Counted from the first letter of the stretch, positions 25,068 to 35,186 are shown. The stretch: DNA of 64,000 nucleotides from Bacteroidales bacterium UBA4772 (GCA_002403305.1 DHHM01000010.1:124001-188000), one strand, 5' to 3'. The notes: generated from the sequence alone by a model not told the origin. Translations and numbers: made by a program.

Positions 25068-26468
25068 TTATCTGAAGATGAACTTTTTTGTCTCTGTACC
25101 CCATTTTCCGCGCAGACGGACTATCATCATCCCTCCGCGGAGATGACTGCAGTTTATTTCAGTATCATCCCTCACTTCACACTGCAGGCAGAGCCTGCCG
25201 TCAAGACTGAAGATCTCCACCGAGGTGGAGGAAGAGATATTTCTTACCTGGAGGTATCGTGTCAGCGGATCATATGCAACGTGGCTTTCAGGAGTGTCAT
25301 AATCAACCCCGGCAATTCCCACAGGATCATCAAAGATTGTGATGGTGTCAGGGATGGCAGCTGTCACCGCTCCCTCAACATCCAGCCAGAAAAAGCGGGC
25401 CCTGTAATTGCGGGTATCCTGGTAGATCGAGTTGAAGTTGGTGGTGTTGACATTGAACGAGATCAGGATATCACCCTCCTTCTGAAAATGCGGATGAGCG
25501 AAAAGGTTATATGTAATGTTTCCCGTGTGTGGCGTGATTTCCGCAAACTTGTTTTCAATCCCTCCCGACGACTTGCGGTTCCACGGGCCGGTTAACTTGT
25601 CGGCCTCAAGGATAAAGAGCTCGCCCACGAGCCATATCTCATGCATGATCAAATAGAACTTGCCGTTCCTTTCATACACGTAGAATGACTCGCTCATGGG
25701 CCTGTCTCCCAGCGGCACGGCATCCCTGATGTCGCCCGACCAGGTATCAGATCCCGCGTAGAACTGCCACGGCTCATCTATGCTCCCGGATACCCTTGCC
25801 AGGTAGGGCAAAGGGTAGGTGAAACCGCCGGAGGTGGTGTCCCTGATTCCGAAGATGTATGTGAACTCTCCGCTCCTTACTACGCAGGCGCCAAAGCGGA
25901 AGGTGCTGTCTGTAACCGATTCGAATTTGGTGGTCGCAATATGTTTCATGGCCGGGTATTCGTAGGAGGCCCTGTAGGTTGTGCCGACCTGAAAATTAAA
26001 TCCGGGAGTCCCGTTGTCAACTATCTTCACCCTCACCGCAAAGACCTTAACAGTATCATCTTCGATGACAGCATGCTCCGGCCAGAAAAAATCAGCTCCC
26101 TCCCCGGGGATGAATGAGGAGGGATTTTCGGCGGTTCCGCCATGCAGGGTTGTCATCGCCGTGCCATCTTCAATAATGGCGGCATTTCTTATCATCCTTG
26201 ATCCCACAGGAATAATAGAGTAATCACCGCTTTTCGTCCCTATGAAACTGTCACCGAAAAGCCACAGTGTCTTGCCGTCAGGAAGAGGGAGGGAGATGGT
26301 CGCATCACCGGCTGCCCATCCTCCCGCCACACTGGTGAATTTGTCAAAGTGCGCCGGTGCCTCCGATATAACATTCTGAGCCTGGAGCTCAGAGATAAGT
26401 AGTGGCTGCGTCGTCAGCGCCAACAACAAAATATATCTGAACAATATAGTTATGTCTCTGATCATCAA
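25068..26468 (-). CDS. Propeller-type (DUF5005/DUF4185-like) protein with type IX secretion tail, paralogue 3
   Basis: 466 aa. The signal peptide ends near ISELQAQ and has no lipobox, unlike its two paralogues. The body begins VAGGWAAGDATISLPLPDGK and LWLFGDSFIGTKSG, the family signature, with FWPEHAVIEDDTVKVFAVRV and later blades ending FLISFNVNTTNF-like. After about residue 395 comes a ~70-residue sandwich (YLQVRNISSSTSVEIFSLDG...LRGGMMIVRLRG...TKKFIFR), typical of a Por/type IX sorting domain. This copy should therefore be released or attached at the cell surface through type IX secretion. Confidence 0.75.
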   Translation of the reverse strand: MMIRDITILFRYILLLALTTQPLLISELQAQNVISEAPAHFDKFTSVAGGWAAGDATISLPLPDGKTLWLFGDSFIGTKSGDYSIIPVGSRMIRNAAIIEDGTAMTTLHGGTAENPSSFIPGEGADFFWPEHAVIEDDTVKVFAVRVKIVDNGTPGFNFQVGTTYRASYEYPAMKHIATTKFESVTDSTFRFGACVVRSGEFTYIFGIRDTTSGGFTYPLPYLARVSGSIDEPWQFYAGSDTWSGDIRDAVPLGDRPMSESFYVYERNGKFYLIMHEIWLVGELFILEADKLTGPWNRKSSGGIENKFAEITPHTGNITYNLFAHPHFQKEGDILISFNVNTTNFNSIYQDTRNYRARFFWLDVEGAVTAAIPDTITIFDDPVGIAGVDYDTPESHVAYDPLTRYLQVRNISSSTSVEIFSLDGRLCLQCEVRDDTEINCSHLRGGMMIVRLRGKWGTETKKFIFR

Positions 26469-26498
26469 TTAGTTTTGTAGCTGTCGGCTACAGGAGGG

Positions 26499-28838
26499 TC
26501 ACCTTTTCCCGATCTTCTCCTTTTTCATTACCGGTTTGCCGGATTCATATTCAAGTGTATAGTAATCACCCCTGTAAAGCACATGATGAAGCTTACCGTC
26601 AAACTGAAAATTTTCAGGTGCTTTCAGGACCTCACCATCTGTCGACGGGTAGAAACCGAAAAAGTTTTTCAGGACCACCTGGGCGAAGGCTATCCCCGAT
26701 GACGACTCCCTGTTGCACCAGTCCCGTTCCGGAATCCTTACCAGGGCATTCTTGTTCCTCTTGTTCTCACCCCACAGCTCATGTGCCTGTGCCCATATCC
26801 CCTCATAGGTCACCGTCTCTACAGCACGGTAAAACTCAAGTGCCTTCTCAGGGTAGCCCATCTGCGTGAGGGCGTCCATGATGTCAACCGGCCATCCGTC
26901 AAAAGCGCCGAACGGACCGTGATCGGCACGGTCTGAATTTTCAGCGGCAATATCCAGAAGCGACTGTGCCCTCATCCAGTGATCGGTTATCAGCTCATCA
27001 TACAGAAATCCGATCATCTCTTCCTTAATCTCTCCGGGGATATCATCCGGGATGTATTTGCCGAAGAAGGCAAAATCGAGGCAGTGACGTACCTCTATGG
27101 TCTTGTTGCCTGGATAGAGACTGTTCCATACACCGTCGCCGGCATACAGCTTCAGGATACGCCCTATCATATCGGAAGCGAGAGCGTCAAGAGTATCTGC
27201 TTTCGGCTGATCGCCGCGCTGACGGTACAGTTTTGCCGTCTCGCGCATCATCCATGCATAACCGATATTGAATGAGGGAACAATATGTTTGTAGGTTGGC
27301 ACACATTCCAGCAGGTTCCACTCATCATCGCCGAAATCTGCCAGCCTGTAGATATCGTCAGTGGCGCCCTCGCTCCCGTAGATGGAAATCTTCTGCCAGT
27401 TAAGAGCGTACTCTTCCAGGTGCTCAAGCACGCTCTTGCCCTTGATTATCTCATCCAGATATTCATAGTCGCCCGTGACGTTGATATAATCGCGGATCAG
27501 CTGAAACCTGGCCCAATAGTTCGCCGAGTAGCCGTTGCCGACACCCTTGCCCCCGAAGTTATCCTTCCCGTAATATTTATCCGGATCGATCCCGAACCAC
27601 GCGGAGAGATGCTCCTTCATCATCACCGGATCGACAGCAGCCCACAGGGTTGACCAGAGAGTGATATCCCAGTAAAAGGTGATGGATGCACCCCACCGCG
27701 GTCCTCCCGTAAGGAATACTTTATCATGTTCGGGCAGGTTCGTATTCGTAAGGTATAGCATTGTCAGGGGACTGGTATAATAGACTTTTCTGACCAGGGA
27801 GTCATCTGTCTCCAGGACGGGAAAACATCCGGAGATAAGACCATTGCCCGGACGGAAGATCATCTCCCACTTTTCTTCCCAGCTATCTTTTATACCTGCA
27901 AAAAGCGCATCAAAATCTGATGACCAGGCAGTTACATTTTCCTTTACATCCTCTTCGTCATCACCGTATGACATGAGGTATTTTATTGTCCTGGTCTCTC
28001 CCGGGGAAAGTGTGCAGCTCCATGAAGCCGTCGCCCCGCTGTTCCATGCTGTCATGGTATCCGGAGGAGTAACGACGGAGAAGGAGATGACCGCATCCGT
28101 CTCGGAGTCATGTATGAGAACCCTGTTTTTCTCAGCTGTCGCATGGTATTTTGAACTGCCCAGTATCTCCGTGTCACCTGGCCATTTCATCATTATCCTG
28201 ACAAGCTGAGGCTTCCCGTCAATCAGTTCCCAGCTAAACCCCTCACTGGTGAAAACCTCTTCCCCCAGGTGATCCCTGATATTTTCCACCTCCTCATCAC
28301 GTTTGGTTACCTGGCCTGACATCTTCGGGTAGGGATACCACCACTGCCAGTCGCCGCCATATTTACTGATGAAACCTATCAGGTCAAGTTCGAGATTCAG
28401 ATCTTTGGCCAGGGTGTCGCTGTTGGTTATATCAACCTGCCACATGACCGCATCCCTGTCAAAAAGCATTCTTGTTGAACTCAGTATATCCAGTCCGTCA
28501 ACGGTTCCTTTCCTGAGCCCCTGCCAGGGCTGCCAGCGCCATGATGTTGCCTTCGGTGTCTTGCCGTTGACCCTCAACGTTCCGGTATGATACCCGCCGG
28601 AAAAAGGAGCTGAGACAAACCAGCTTATTGAAGTCATATCCCTGTTCAGCAGCGCCTGCCCGCGAAAATTCCTGATGGATGGTTCCATCTCCACAGTATC
28701 GGATGAGACCCAGACGCCTGACAGCTCTTCAAGCGAAGGAATACTGTCGCTGATGCTTCCGCTGTCATGGCGGTTGTCATTGCAGCCTGTCGCGCCGATC
28801 AGCACCAGGAAGGTCATGAGATGTATCGCTCTTTTCAT
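26499..28838 (-). CDS. (Alpha/alpha)6-barrel glycoside hydrolase-like lipoprotein (GH63/GH37-like)
   Basis: 779 aa, lipoprotein signal ending GATGC (Cys19). The N-terminal ~300 residues look like a beta-sandwich (WVSSDTVEMEP, GYHTGTLRVNGK, CTLSPGETRTIKYLMSYGDD). The rest resembles the six-hairpin barrel of clan GH-G enzymes: GGPRWGASITFYWDITLWST with a candidate catalytic Asp, GVGNGYSANYWARFQLIRDY, and EGIWAQAHELWGENK with a candidate Glu. I cannot place it in a numbered family; GH63-like alpha-glucosidase/mannosidase relatives are the best guess. It lies between the isomerase fusion (12 bases) and propeller paralogue 3 (30 bases). Confidence 0.6.
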   Translation of the reverse strand: MKRAIHLMTFLVLIGATGCNDNRHDSGSISDSIPSLEELSGVWVSSDTVEMEPSIRNFRGQALLNRDMTSISWFVSAPFSGGYHTGTLRVNGKTPKATSWRWQPWQGLRKGTVDGLDILSSTRMLFDRDAVMWQVDITNSDTLAKDLNLELDLIGFISKYGGDWQWWYPYPKMSGQVTKRDEEVENIRDHLGEEVFTSEGFSWELIDGKPQLVRIMMKWPGDTEILGSSKYHATAEKNRVLIHDSETDAVISFSVVTPPDTMTAWNSGATASWSCTLSPGETRTIKYLMSYGDDEEDVKENVTAWSSDFDALFAGIKDSWEEKWEMIFRPGNGLISGCFPVLETDDSLVRKVYYTSPLTMLYLTNTNLPEHDKVFLTGGPRWGASITFYWDITLWSTLWAAVDPVMMKEHLSAWFGIDPDKYYGKDNFGGKGVGNGYSANYWARFQLIRDYINVTGDYEYLDEIIKGKSVLEHLEEYALNWQKISIYGSEGATDDIYRLADFGDDEWNLLECVPTYKHIVPSFNIGYAWMMRETAKLYRQRGDQPKADTLDALASDMIGRILKLYAGDGVWNSLYPGNKTIEVRHCLDFAFFGKYIPDDIPGEIKEEMIGFLYDELITDHWMRAQSLLDIAAENSDRADHGPFGAFDGWPVDIMDALTQMGYPEKALEFYRAVETVTYEGIWAQAHELWGENKRNKNALVRIPERDWCNRESSSGIAFAQVVLKNFFGFYPSTDGEVLKAPENFQFDGKLHHVLYRGDYYTLEYESGKPVMKKEKIGKR

Positions 28839-28850
28839 TGTTTGTGTATT

Positions 28851-30635
28851 TTATGTTCTAACATAGGCTTTTATGGTGGCGCATTCACTCCCTTCGGATT
28901 CACCGTGGGGCCGAATGGTATACTCCCCGACTGCGGCCGGGATAATGAAGGTTTCGGCATAATGGACGATGAACGGCTCGAACCGTCCGCCAGGACTTTC
29001 AACGATGATCTCACGGCCCTCGATCAGGTTCAAAACATTCACGCCACCGCCTGTGTTGTGAACTACCTTTTTGGTGAACCAGTGCCTGCGAGTCTCGATG
29101 AACTCCCTTACATGCAATCCGGTAGCCTCCTCGGTCCAGCCGTCACCCTCAGCAACTTTTCTGACCTGGTTTATGAGGTTGTTGCGAACATAGTCCGTGG
29201 TACGCTCCCACTGAATTACGTTTTTGCCGTGCCCGATGTTGATAGGCCTCGGCCTTCCGTCCAGATCGAGACGTCCCCAGTCCCACAGCTTGAAAGTGAA
29301 GATGTAGGTCGTGGAGCTTATCTCCAGCACCAGGCAGTTCTTCCCCGAGCAGTGAACGGTGCCTCCCGGTATCAGGAAATGGTCATGTTTCTTTGCCGGC
29401 CACCTGTTGACATATTTGACATCATCGAAACGGGATCCCTCATGCTGTGCCTTGCAAAGATCGTCAATCATCGCTTTCGGACTGATGCCTTCTTTCAGTC
29501 CCAGGTAGACTGAGGCATCTTCTCCGGTATCCATTATGTAGTAACTTTCGTCCTGCGTATAGTGCATGCCGAATTTCTCCTGTATGTATTCAGTCACCGG
29601 GTGGACCTGCAGGCTGAGGTTTCCTCCCTCCATGGTATCGAGGTAGTCGAACCTTATCGGGAACTCATCGCCAAAACGTCCATACACTGCTTCTCCCAGC
29701 AGTTCAACAGGATGAAAGAACACCAGGTTCACAGAGGGTGTCTCAAACAACCCCTCCCCGAAATCAAACATCAGGCTGTTCTCCTCAACGATGCAATTAA
29801 AGCACCAGGAATAGTTGGCAGGAGCAGGATCAAGACCCAGTTTCCTCTTCATCCATTGCCCGCCCCAGATACCCTGGTCAAAGAGGGGGACAACACTGTA
29901 AGGTGTTGTAATTCCCTTGGCCATCGCTTTATCGAAAGCTTCTGCGGTAACCATGGCAGGAGAATTCATGTTGGTGGTGTCAAGGACAAAATCCCACTTG
30001 CCTCTCAGCTTTTTCTTATGCCTGTCACAGACACGCCAGTCGACAAAGAAGCCTCGCTTGTATTGCAGCTCGAACAGTTCCTCCCTGTTGCTGAGGCCGA
30101 GATTGTCCACCCTGTTGGCCCTCATCCTGAGCTGTATCTCCCACCGCGGCATGTCAGCATAGATGATCAGGGAGGGCCTGCGTGCCACCAGCGCCGCACC
30201 GTACCCGAACACGAGGACGGTCCCACGGGTTACGGAATCGATTCTGCTCATGCATGCCGCCAGCTTCTCATTACTGATGAGATCCTTAAAAGTCAACCGG
30301 GTAAGGTATCCGAAGATACGGTCGTCGGTGACGTCAGGCCAGGTTATCCTGGAAATCTCTTCAGGGGCGAGAAAATAATCCCTGCTGGTAATAACCACAT
30401 CAGGCTTCAGCCTTTCGGTAAAAATTCCGAGCAGATCTTCAAAGATAACCCCCTGATAGCAGTCAACGACAATCACCTTTTTGCCAGGGTTGCCTTCGTA
30501 AAGCTGACTGAAAAGCTCCCCGAATATCCTGTCCCATCCCCCTGAATAACCGTTACTGAATTCACTGACGCGAACTACAGGTACCTGATTGAAGTTGGAA
30601 TCAGGTTTGTCTTTCTCGCTAGTTGTATCCCTCAT
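28851..30635 (-). CDS. Class I mannose-6-phosphate isomerase fused to an N-terminal kinase-like domain
   Basis: 594 aa, cytoplasmic. Residues ~250-594 match type I ManA: LSLQVHP supplies the Gln and His zinc ligands, DESYYIMD the Glu and IPGGTVHCSG the second His, with VYLGLKEGISPKAM as in ManA. Residues 1-~240 resemble a uridine-kinase-like alpha/beta fold (KVIVVDCYQGVIFEDLL, DVVITSRDYFLAPEE, RPSLIIYADMPRWEIQLRMR), but I see no intact GxxxxGK(S/T) P-loop. The ATG overlaps the end of susD by 17 bases. ManA would channel mannose into glycolysis once phosphorylated; whether the N-terminal domain phosphorylates it or only senses it is open. Confidence 0.8.
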   Translation of the reverse strand: MRDTTSEKDKPDSNFNQVPVVRVSEFSNGYSGGWDRIFGELFSQLYEGNPGKKVIVVDCYQGVIFEDLLGIFTERLKPDVVITSRDYFLAPEEISRITWPDVTDDRIFGYLTRLTFKDLISNEKLAACMSRIDSVTRGTVLVFGYGAALVARRPSLIIYADMPRWEIQLRMRANRVDNLGLSNREELFELQYKRGFFVDWRVCDRHKKKLRGKWDFVLDTTNMNSPAMVTAEAFDKAMAKGITTPYSVVPLFDQGIWGGQWMKRKLGLDPAPANYSWCFNCIVEENSLMFDFGEGLFETPSVNLVFFHPVELLGEAVYGRFGDEFPIRFDYLDTMEGGNLSLQVHPVTEYIQEKFGMHYTQDESYYIMDTGEDASVYLGLKEGISPKAMIDDLCKAQHEGSRFDDVKYVNRWPAKKHDHFLIPGGTVHCSGKNCLVLEISSTTYIFTFKLWDWGRLDLDGRPRPINIGHGKNVIQWERTTDYVRNNLINQVRKVAEGDGWTEEATGLHVREFIETRRHWFTKKVVHNTGGGVNVLNLIEGREIIVESPGGRFEPFIVHYAETFIIPAAVGEYTIRPHGESEGSECATIKAYVRT

Positions 30636-32085
30636 TCTGGGTCAGCTTGGGATTTAGATATCTCTCCTTCTGGGGTATGGGAAACAGTGTGTGATAAGAG
30701 TGTATATTCGCAGTTGGTTTGGCCAGCTGAACACGCTCAATGAGTTTTCCCATCCGCGCCAGGTCATACCACCGATGCCCCTCCATCACAAACTCCCACT
30801 GCCTCTCCTGTAAGATGGCATCCCTGAACGACTGATAGTCCAGTCCTTCCGGCAGGTCAACGAGGCCAGCCCTGTTACGGATGTCATTTATGGCATTATA
30901 TGCACCGAGGTCAGGACCATTATTGATTTCGTTGAGCGCTTCTGCGTACATAAGCAATGCATCCGAATAACGGAGGTAGATGAAGTCAGCATCGGATTCA
31001 CCGTTCTGCCTCCCTCCTTCAGCCTCCTGGTCCCAATACTTCCTGATGTAAGGCCCATTGAACACCTCTTCTTCAAATTCGGTGATGAAGGTTGCCGCCT
31101 TCCTCTCATCGGTGTCACTGTAACTGTTGTAGAGATGATCAAGCGGTCTTTCCCAGCCCTGGCCGTTTCTCACCCCGTTGGGGGAAACGGTGGTTGGCAT
31201 AAGCCTTACTATGAACTGGTTCGTGGTCCAGCCCTCACCCAGCGTGCCGCTGAAGTTTATAGCCCATAAAATCTCCCCTGAATTGGCATTGCTGATCTTG
31301 AAAATATCTGCAAATTCCGGCTCAAGTGTATAATGTCCAATAACCTTCTCAAGAGAGGTTTTTGCAGATGAGAAATCTGCAGCGCTGCCGGTCAGTGCTC
31401 CCCTCGTAAGATAGGCCTTGGCCAGCAACGCGGAGGCCGTATGGCTTGTGGGCATCCCTTCCACTCTCCTGGAAAATGGGTTGACGGCAAGAAGCTGCTC
31501 AGCCTTCTGGAGATCGCTGATAATGCTTTCATAAACATCAGCCACAGGACTTCTTTCGATCTGCGATTCGGTTACACTCTTCGTCGGGAAAAGCTGGAGA
31601 GGAACATCCCCGAACAATCTCACCAGATCGAAATAGAGCATCCCCCGAATGAAATAGGCTTCACCCTGAAGATGATCCTTTACCTCCGGTTCCGAATAAT
31701 CAGTGATGTTCCCGAATTCTTCCAGGAGGACATTGGCCGACTGGATAACCTCATAACAGCCGACCCATGTATAATAAAGAGTGGCGTTATTGACATCAAA
31801 AGTGAACTGTGACAGGTCTTGCATATCAATCGACGGACCGGCCTCATAGCAGTTATCAGAGGCCAGGTCCTGAAGAACCCAGTAATTATTGAAAAACAAT
31901 CCGCCGCCGGTCCATGTCCATGTGATCAGCCCGGCAAACATGCCGTCGGCAAAGGAGATCAGATCATCTTCCGTCTGGAAATAGTTATCATAGTTCAGTT
32001 CAGAACGCAGGTCCTGTTCAAGGAAATCCTTGCAGCTGGTCAGTAAGAGCAGCATGACCGTCATCAATATTGTGATTTTCTTCAT
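30619..32085 (-). CDS. susD: SusD/RagB-family glycan-binding lipoprotein
   Basis: About 488 aa from the ATG at 32085, which gives the lipoprotein signal MKKITILMTVMLLLLTSC. Family marks are DFLEQDLRSELNYDNYFQTEDDL at the N-terminus, the TPR-like helices with AYFIRGMLYFDLVRLFGDVPL, and YLRYSDALLMYAEALNEI and RQWEFVMEGHRWYDLAR near the end. It caps the SusC transporter in the outer membrane and binds the oligosaccharide. It follows susC by 17 bases. The ligand is not shown by sequence. Confidence 0.95.
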   Translation of the reverse strand: MKKITILMTVMLLLLTSCKDFLEQDLRSELNYDNYFQTEDDLISFADGMFAGLITWTWTGGGLFFNNYWVLQDLASDNCYEAGPSIDMQDLSQFTFDVNNATLYYTWVGCYEVIQSANVLLEEFGNITDYSEPEVKDHLQGEAYFIRGMLYFDLVRLFGDVPLQLFPTKSVTESQIERSPVADVYESIISDLQKAEQLLAVNPFSRRVEGMPTSHTASALLAKAYLTRGALTGSAADFSSAKTSLEKVIGHYTLEPEFADIFKISNANSGEILWAINFSGTLGEGWTTNQFIVRLMPTTVSPNGVRNGQGWERPLDHLYNSYSDTDERKAATFITEFEEEVFNGPYIRKYWDQEAEGGRQNGESDADFIYLRYSDALLMYAEALNEINNGPDLGAYNAINDIRNRAGLVDLPEGLDYQSFRDAILQERQWEFVMEGHRWYDLARMGKLIERVQLAKPTANIHSYHTLFPIPQKERYLNPKLTQNEGYN

Positions 32086-32102
32086 TGCAGGCAATTTAAC
32101 GG

Positions 32103-35100
32103 TTAAAAGGTGGCGTTGATGCTGAAAAGCAGCGTTCTGGCCATGGGGTATGCTCCATAATCAGCACCCTTGCCGAAAACGCTTCCGCCGAAGATAGATA
32201 CCTCCGGGTCATAACCTGAGTAGCGGGTCAGAGTATACAGATTGGTGCCACTGAGTGAAAGGCGAAGGTTACTTATTCTGACTTTGTCAAGCAACTCCCC
32301 GGGAAGATCGTAGGAAAAGACCACCTCCTTTAGCCTGGCATAGGAACCATCCTCCACATAAACATCCGATATAATTATGCCATGGGGTGAGGCATTAGCC
32401 CTGGGGTACTTGTCGGTAGGATTACTTTCCGTCCATCTTTCCAGGGCAACGGCAGAATTGTTCTGGTAACCGTCAAAACTCTCAAGCTGGAACCTGTTGA
32501 AATTTACGATCTCATTTCCGTAATCGCCCTGTATATAAATATCGAGCGAGAAGTTACCATACGAAAAGGTGTTCTTGAGGCCGAATGAAAAATCAGGATT
32601 GGCATTGCCGAGTTCATAGTAATCATCCACAGTGAGTTTCTCGTCCAGGTTTCTGTCAACATATTTGCGGTCTCCGTAACGTGCTATCTTGGCAGGAAAG
32701 AACGGGATCTCCGACAGCTCTTCATTCAGCTGGATTATCCCGTCAGACTTGTATCCGTAGATCATTCCGATGGGTTTGCCCTCACTGATCATTGTCCAGT
32801 CCAGGATATTGAATACCGAGGTGCCGTAAATATTCTCAGACTTGTCAAGATTGGTAACCTCGTTCCTGTTGAATGAGAGATTGAATCGTGTATTCCATTT
32901 GAATTTGTCAACGAAATTGACACTGTTGACCGAGAACTCAATGCCACGGTTCTGCAGGTCACCGACATTGGCCCAGACATATTCAAATCCGGAGGATCTG
33001 TTAACCGGCAGGTAAAGCAGCAGGTCAGAGGTGTTCTTAAGGTATGTCTCTGCTGTAAATTCGACACGCGATCTGAAGAGGCTGAGGTCAAGCCCCATAT
33101 CATACTGCCTGGTCACCTCCCATTTAAGGTCATTGTTCTGAAGTGAATAGACATATGTGCCTATAACTTCTGCGCTACTGCCCTCACCGTAAAAATACTG
33201 TCGCGTGCCCATAAGGCTCAGGGTGCTTCCTGAAGGTATGCCTTCGTTGCCCACACTTCCGGCACTTATCCTCAATTTAAGGTCATTGATAGCTTCAGCA
33301 TTTTCGAGGAAAGGTTCTTTGGTGAGGCGCCATGCAGCTGAGACCGAAGGGAAGAAACCGTACTTGTTGTAGGTTCCAAACTTTGAGGATCCGTCAAGCC
33401 GCCCGGAGAAGGTCAGATAATACTTGTTGTCATAATCATACATGACCCTCGCCAGTCCTGACAACATCGACCATGAGCTGTAGCCGGAATAAACGCTTTT
33501 ATCAAGCCCCATGCTGAGGTTATAGTATCCCAATCGTTCATCCTCAAAGCGTTCAACGGCTATCTGAGCAGACTCGGATACATATTTCTGGGCAGTCTGG
33601 CCGGCCAGCAGGTTGAAATGATGCTTATCAAATGCAAGTTTGTAGGTTAATGTATTCTCCATCAGCCAGGTGTAACCCTTGATATCCACATTGTACCCCT
33701 TACCCTTATCCTGACCTCGCTTGATGAAACTGGGAATATACTGCTGTTCCTTGTTGAAGAAGGCATCAATGCCTATCTTGAATTTGTACTGTAAATCTTT
33801 TATGATATCCCAGGTGGTATAGAAGTCGCCGATTACCCTGTCTGTTGTGATGACAATGTCTGTTTCATTCATCTCGGCAACAGGGTTCGGGATCCTGTTG
33901 ATAGTATTGCTCTCGTAGGTGTAGCCCCCGGCCTGAGTCGAGTCATACACCTCCTGACCCGGATTGAACAGCAGGGCCATGGCAGTGACACTTGATGCCA
34001 CGTTGGGAACACCTGTCGTAACGCCGTTGTTGACAGCATGAGACATGCTGATTCCAATGCCGGTCCTGACCTTCGGAGAGAGATCACTGTCAAGGTTTAT
34101 TCTGACAGCGCCCTTGTTGAAATCGGAATTGTGAATGATCCCCATATGCCTTACCACATTGGCAGACATGAAATACTGAGTATTGTCGCTCCCTCCCTGA
34201 AGCGAGATCTGACCGTTCATAAGTGGAGCCGTACGGAATATCTGTTCCTGCCAGTCGGTCCCCTCTCCGAACCGGCTGGGAACTGCGAAATTACTTCCGT
34301 ACGCAATATCGGGATAGTACTTCCTTGCTTCCGTGACAGCGTCATTACCCAGGTCAGCCAACTCCCTCGCGTTGAGCAGATCGAGCTTTTTCGAGAGCTT
34401 CTGCATCCCGTAAGCCAGGTTAAGGTTGACCTTCAGATCCCCTTTCGTACCTCGCCTGGTATTTATAAGGATCACGCCGTTGGCACCTCTGGCTCCGTAA
34501 ATAGCGGTTGCCGAAGCATCCTTCAGCACCTGCATCGACTCTATATCCTGAGGGTTGATGCTTATTAACGGATTGATGTCGGATCCCTGGATGGTGCCTG
34601 AAGTGAGCTCCTGCGAAGCCGTGATTATGGGAATTCCATCAACAACATAGAGTGGCTCGTTGGTCCCGTTGATAGAGGTTGTGCCCCTGATGCGGATTGA
34701 AACCGGAGCTCCTGGTTTTCCGGATGTCTGGCTCACTACCACACCCGAAGCCTGTCCCTGAAGAGACTGATCAAGCGAGGTGATCGCCGGTGAAGTCAGG
34801 TCTTTGGTAGCAACCGAAGACATGGAGACCGTGACGTCACCCTTGCGCTGTGTGCCGTAGCCGATAACGACAATCGCATCGAGCTCGGTGACTTCCGGTG
34901 TCATGATGAATTCATAGAAGGTGATGCCCTCGGTTAGCTGCCGGGTGGTCCGGGCATAACCGACGAATGAGCAGCTGAGGGACCTTGCCGTGCTTTTGTC
35001 GACCGTCAGGGTAAACTCACCGTAAGCGTTTGTGATCGTTCCCATTGCCGTCCCGTCAACAACAACCGTTACTCCCGGCATAGGCACCTTGTCTTCATCT

Positions 35101-35186
35101 GTTACCTTCCCCCGGATGGTGATCTCCTGGGAAAAAGCTGTCTGCAGAAACAGAAACGGCAGGATTAAGAGGAATAAATGCTTCAT
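32103..35186 (-). CDS. susC: SusC/RagA-family TonB-dependent outer-membrane transporter
   Basis: 1027 aa with signal peptide (cleavage near TAFSQ). A carboxypeptidase-like domain (ITIRGKVTDEDKVPMPGVTV to about residue 95) is followed by the plug with VVIGYGTQRKGDVTVSMSSV, LDQSLQGQASGVVVSQTSGK, IRGTTSINGTNEPLYVVDG and DASATAIYGARGANGVILI, the classic SusC signature, then the 22-strand barrel ending LLFSINATF. It imports glycan fragments with SusD using TonB energy. The gene starts a 16-kb run of PUL genes, after one lipoprotein gene. Confidence 0.96.
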   Translation of the reverse strand: MKHLFLLILPFLFLQTAFSQEITIRGKVTDEDKVPMPGVTVVVDGTAMGTITNAYGEFTLTVDKSTARSLSCSFVGYARTTRQLTEGITFYEFIMTPEVTELDAIVVIGYGTQRKGDVTVSMSSVATKDLTSPAITSLDQSLQGQASGVVVSQTSGKPGAPVSIRIRGTTSINGTNEPLYVVDGIPIITASQELTSGTIQGSDINPLISINPQDIESMQVLKDASATAIYGARGANGVILINTRRGTKGDLKVNLNLAYGMQKLSKKLDLLNARELADLGNDAVTEARKYYPDIAYGSNFAVPSRFGEGTDWQEQIFRTAPLMNGQISLQGGSDNTQYFMSANVVRHMGIIHNSDFNKGAVRINLDSDLSPKVRTGIGISMSHAVNNGVTTGVPNVASSVTAMALLFNPGQEVYDSTQAGGYTYESNTINRIPNPVAEMNETDIVITTDRVIGDFYTTWDIIKDLQYKFKIGIDAFFNKEQQYIPSFIKRGQDKGKGYNVDIKGYTWLMENTLTYKLAFDKHHFNLLAGQTAQKYVSESAQIAVERFEDERLGYYNLSMGLDKSVYSGYSSWSMLSGLARVMYDYDNKYYLTFSGRLDGSSKFGTYNKYGFFPSVSAAWRLTKEPFLENAEAINDLKLRISAGSVGNEGIPSGSTLSLMGTRQYFYGEGSSAEVIGTYVYSLQNNDLKWEVTRQYDMGLDLSLFRSRVEFTAETYLKNTSDLLLYLPVNRSSGFEYVWANVGDLQNRGIEFSVNSVNFVDKFKWNTRFNLSFNRNEVTNLDKSENIYGTSVFNILDWTMISEGKPIGMIYGYKSDGIIQLNEELSEIPFFPAKIARYGDRKYVDRNLDEKLTVDDYYELGNANPDFSFGLKNTFSYGNFSLDIYIQGDYGNEIVNFNRFQLESFDGYQNNSAVALERWTESNPTDKYPRANASPHGIIISDVYVEDGSYARLKEVVFSYDLPGELLDKVRISNLRLSLSGTNLYTLTRYSGYDPEVSIFGGSVFGKGADYGAYPMARTLLFSINATF

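Noticed and set aside
29562..30545. 327-codon + strand frame opposite the ManA fusion gene
   Set aside because: Shadow of a well-supported gene; no recognisable domain or start context.
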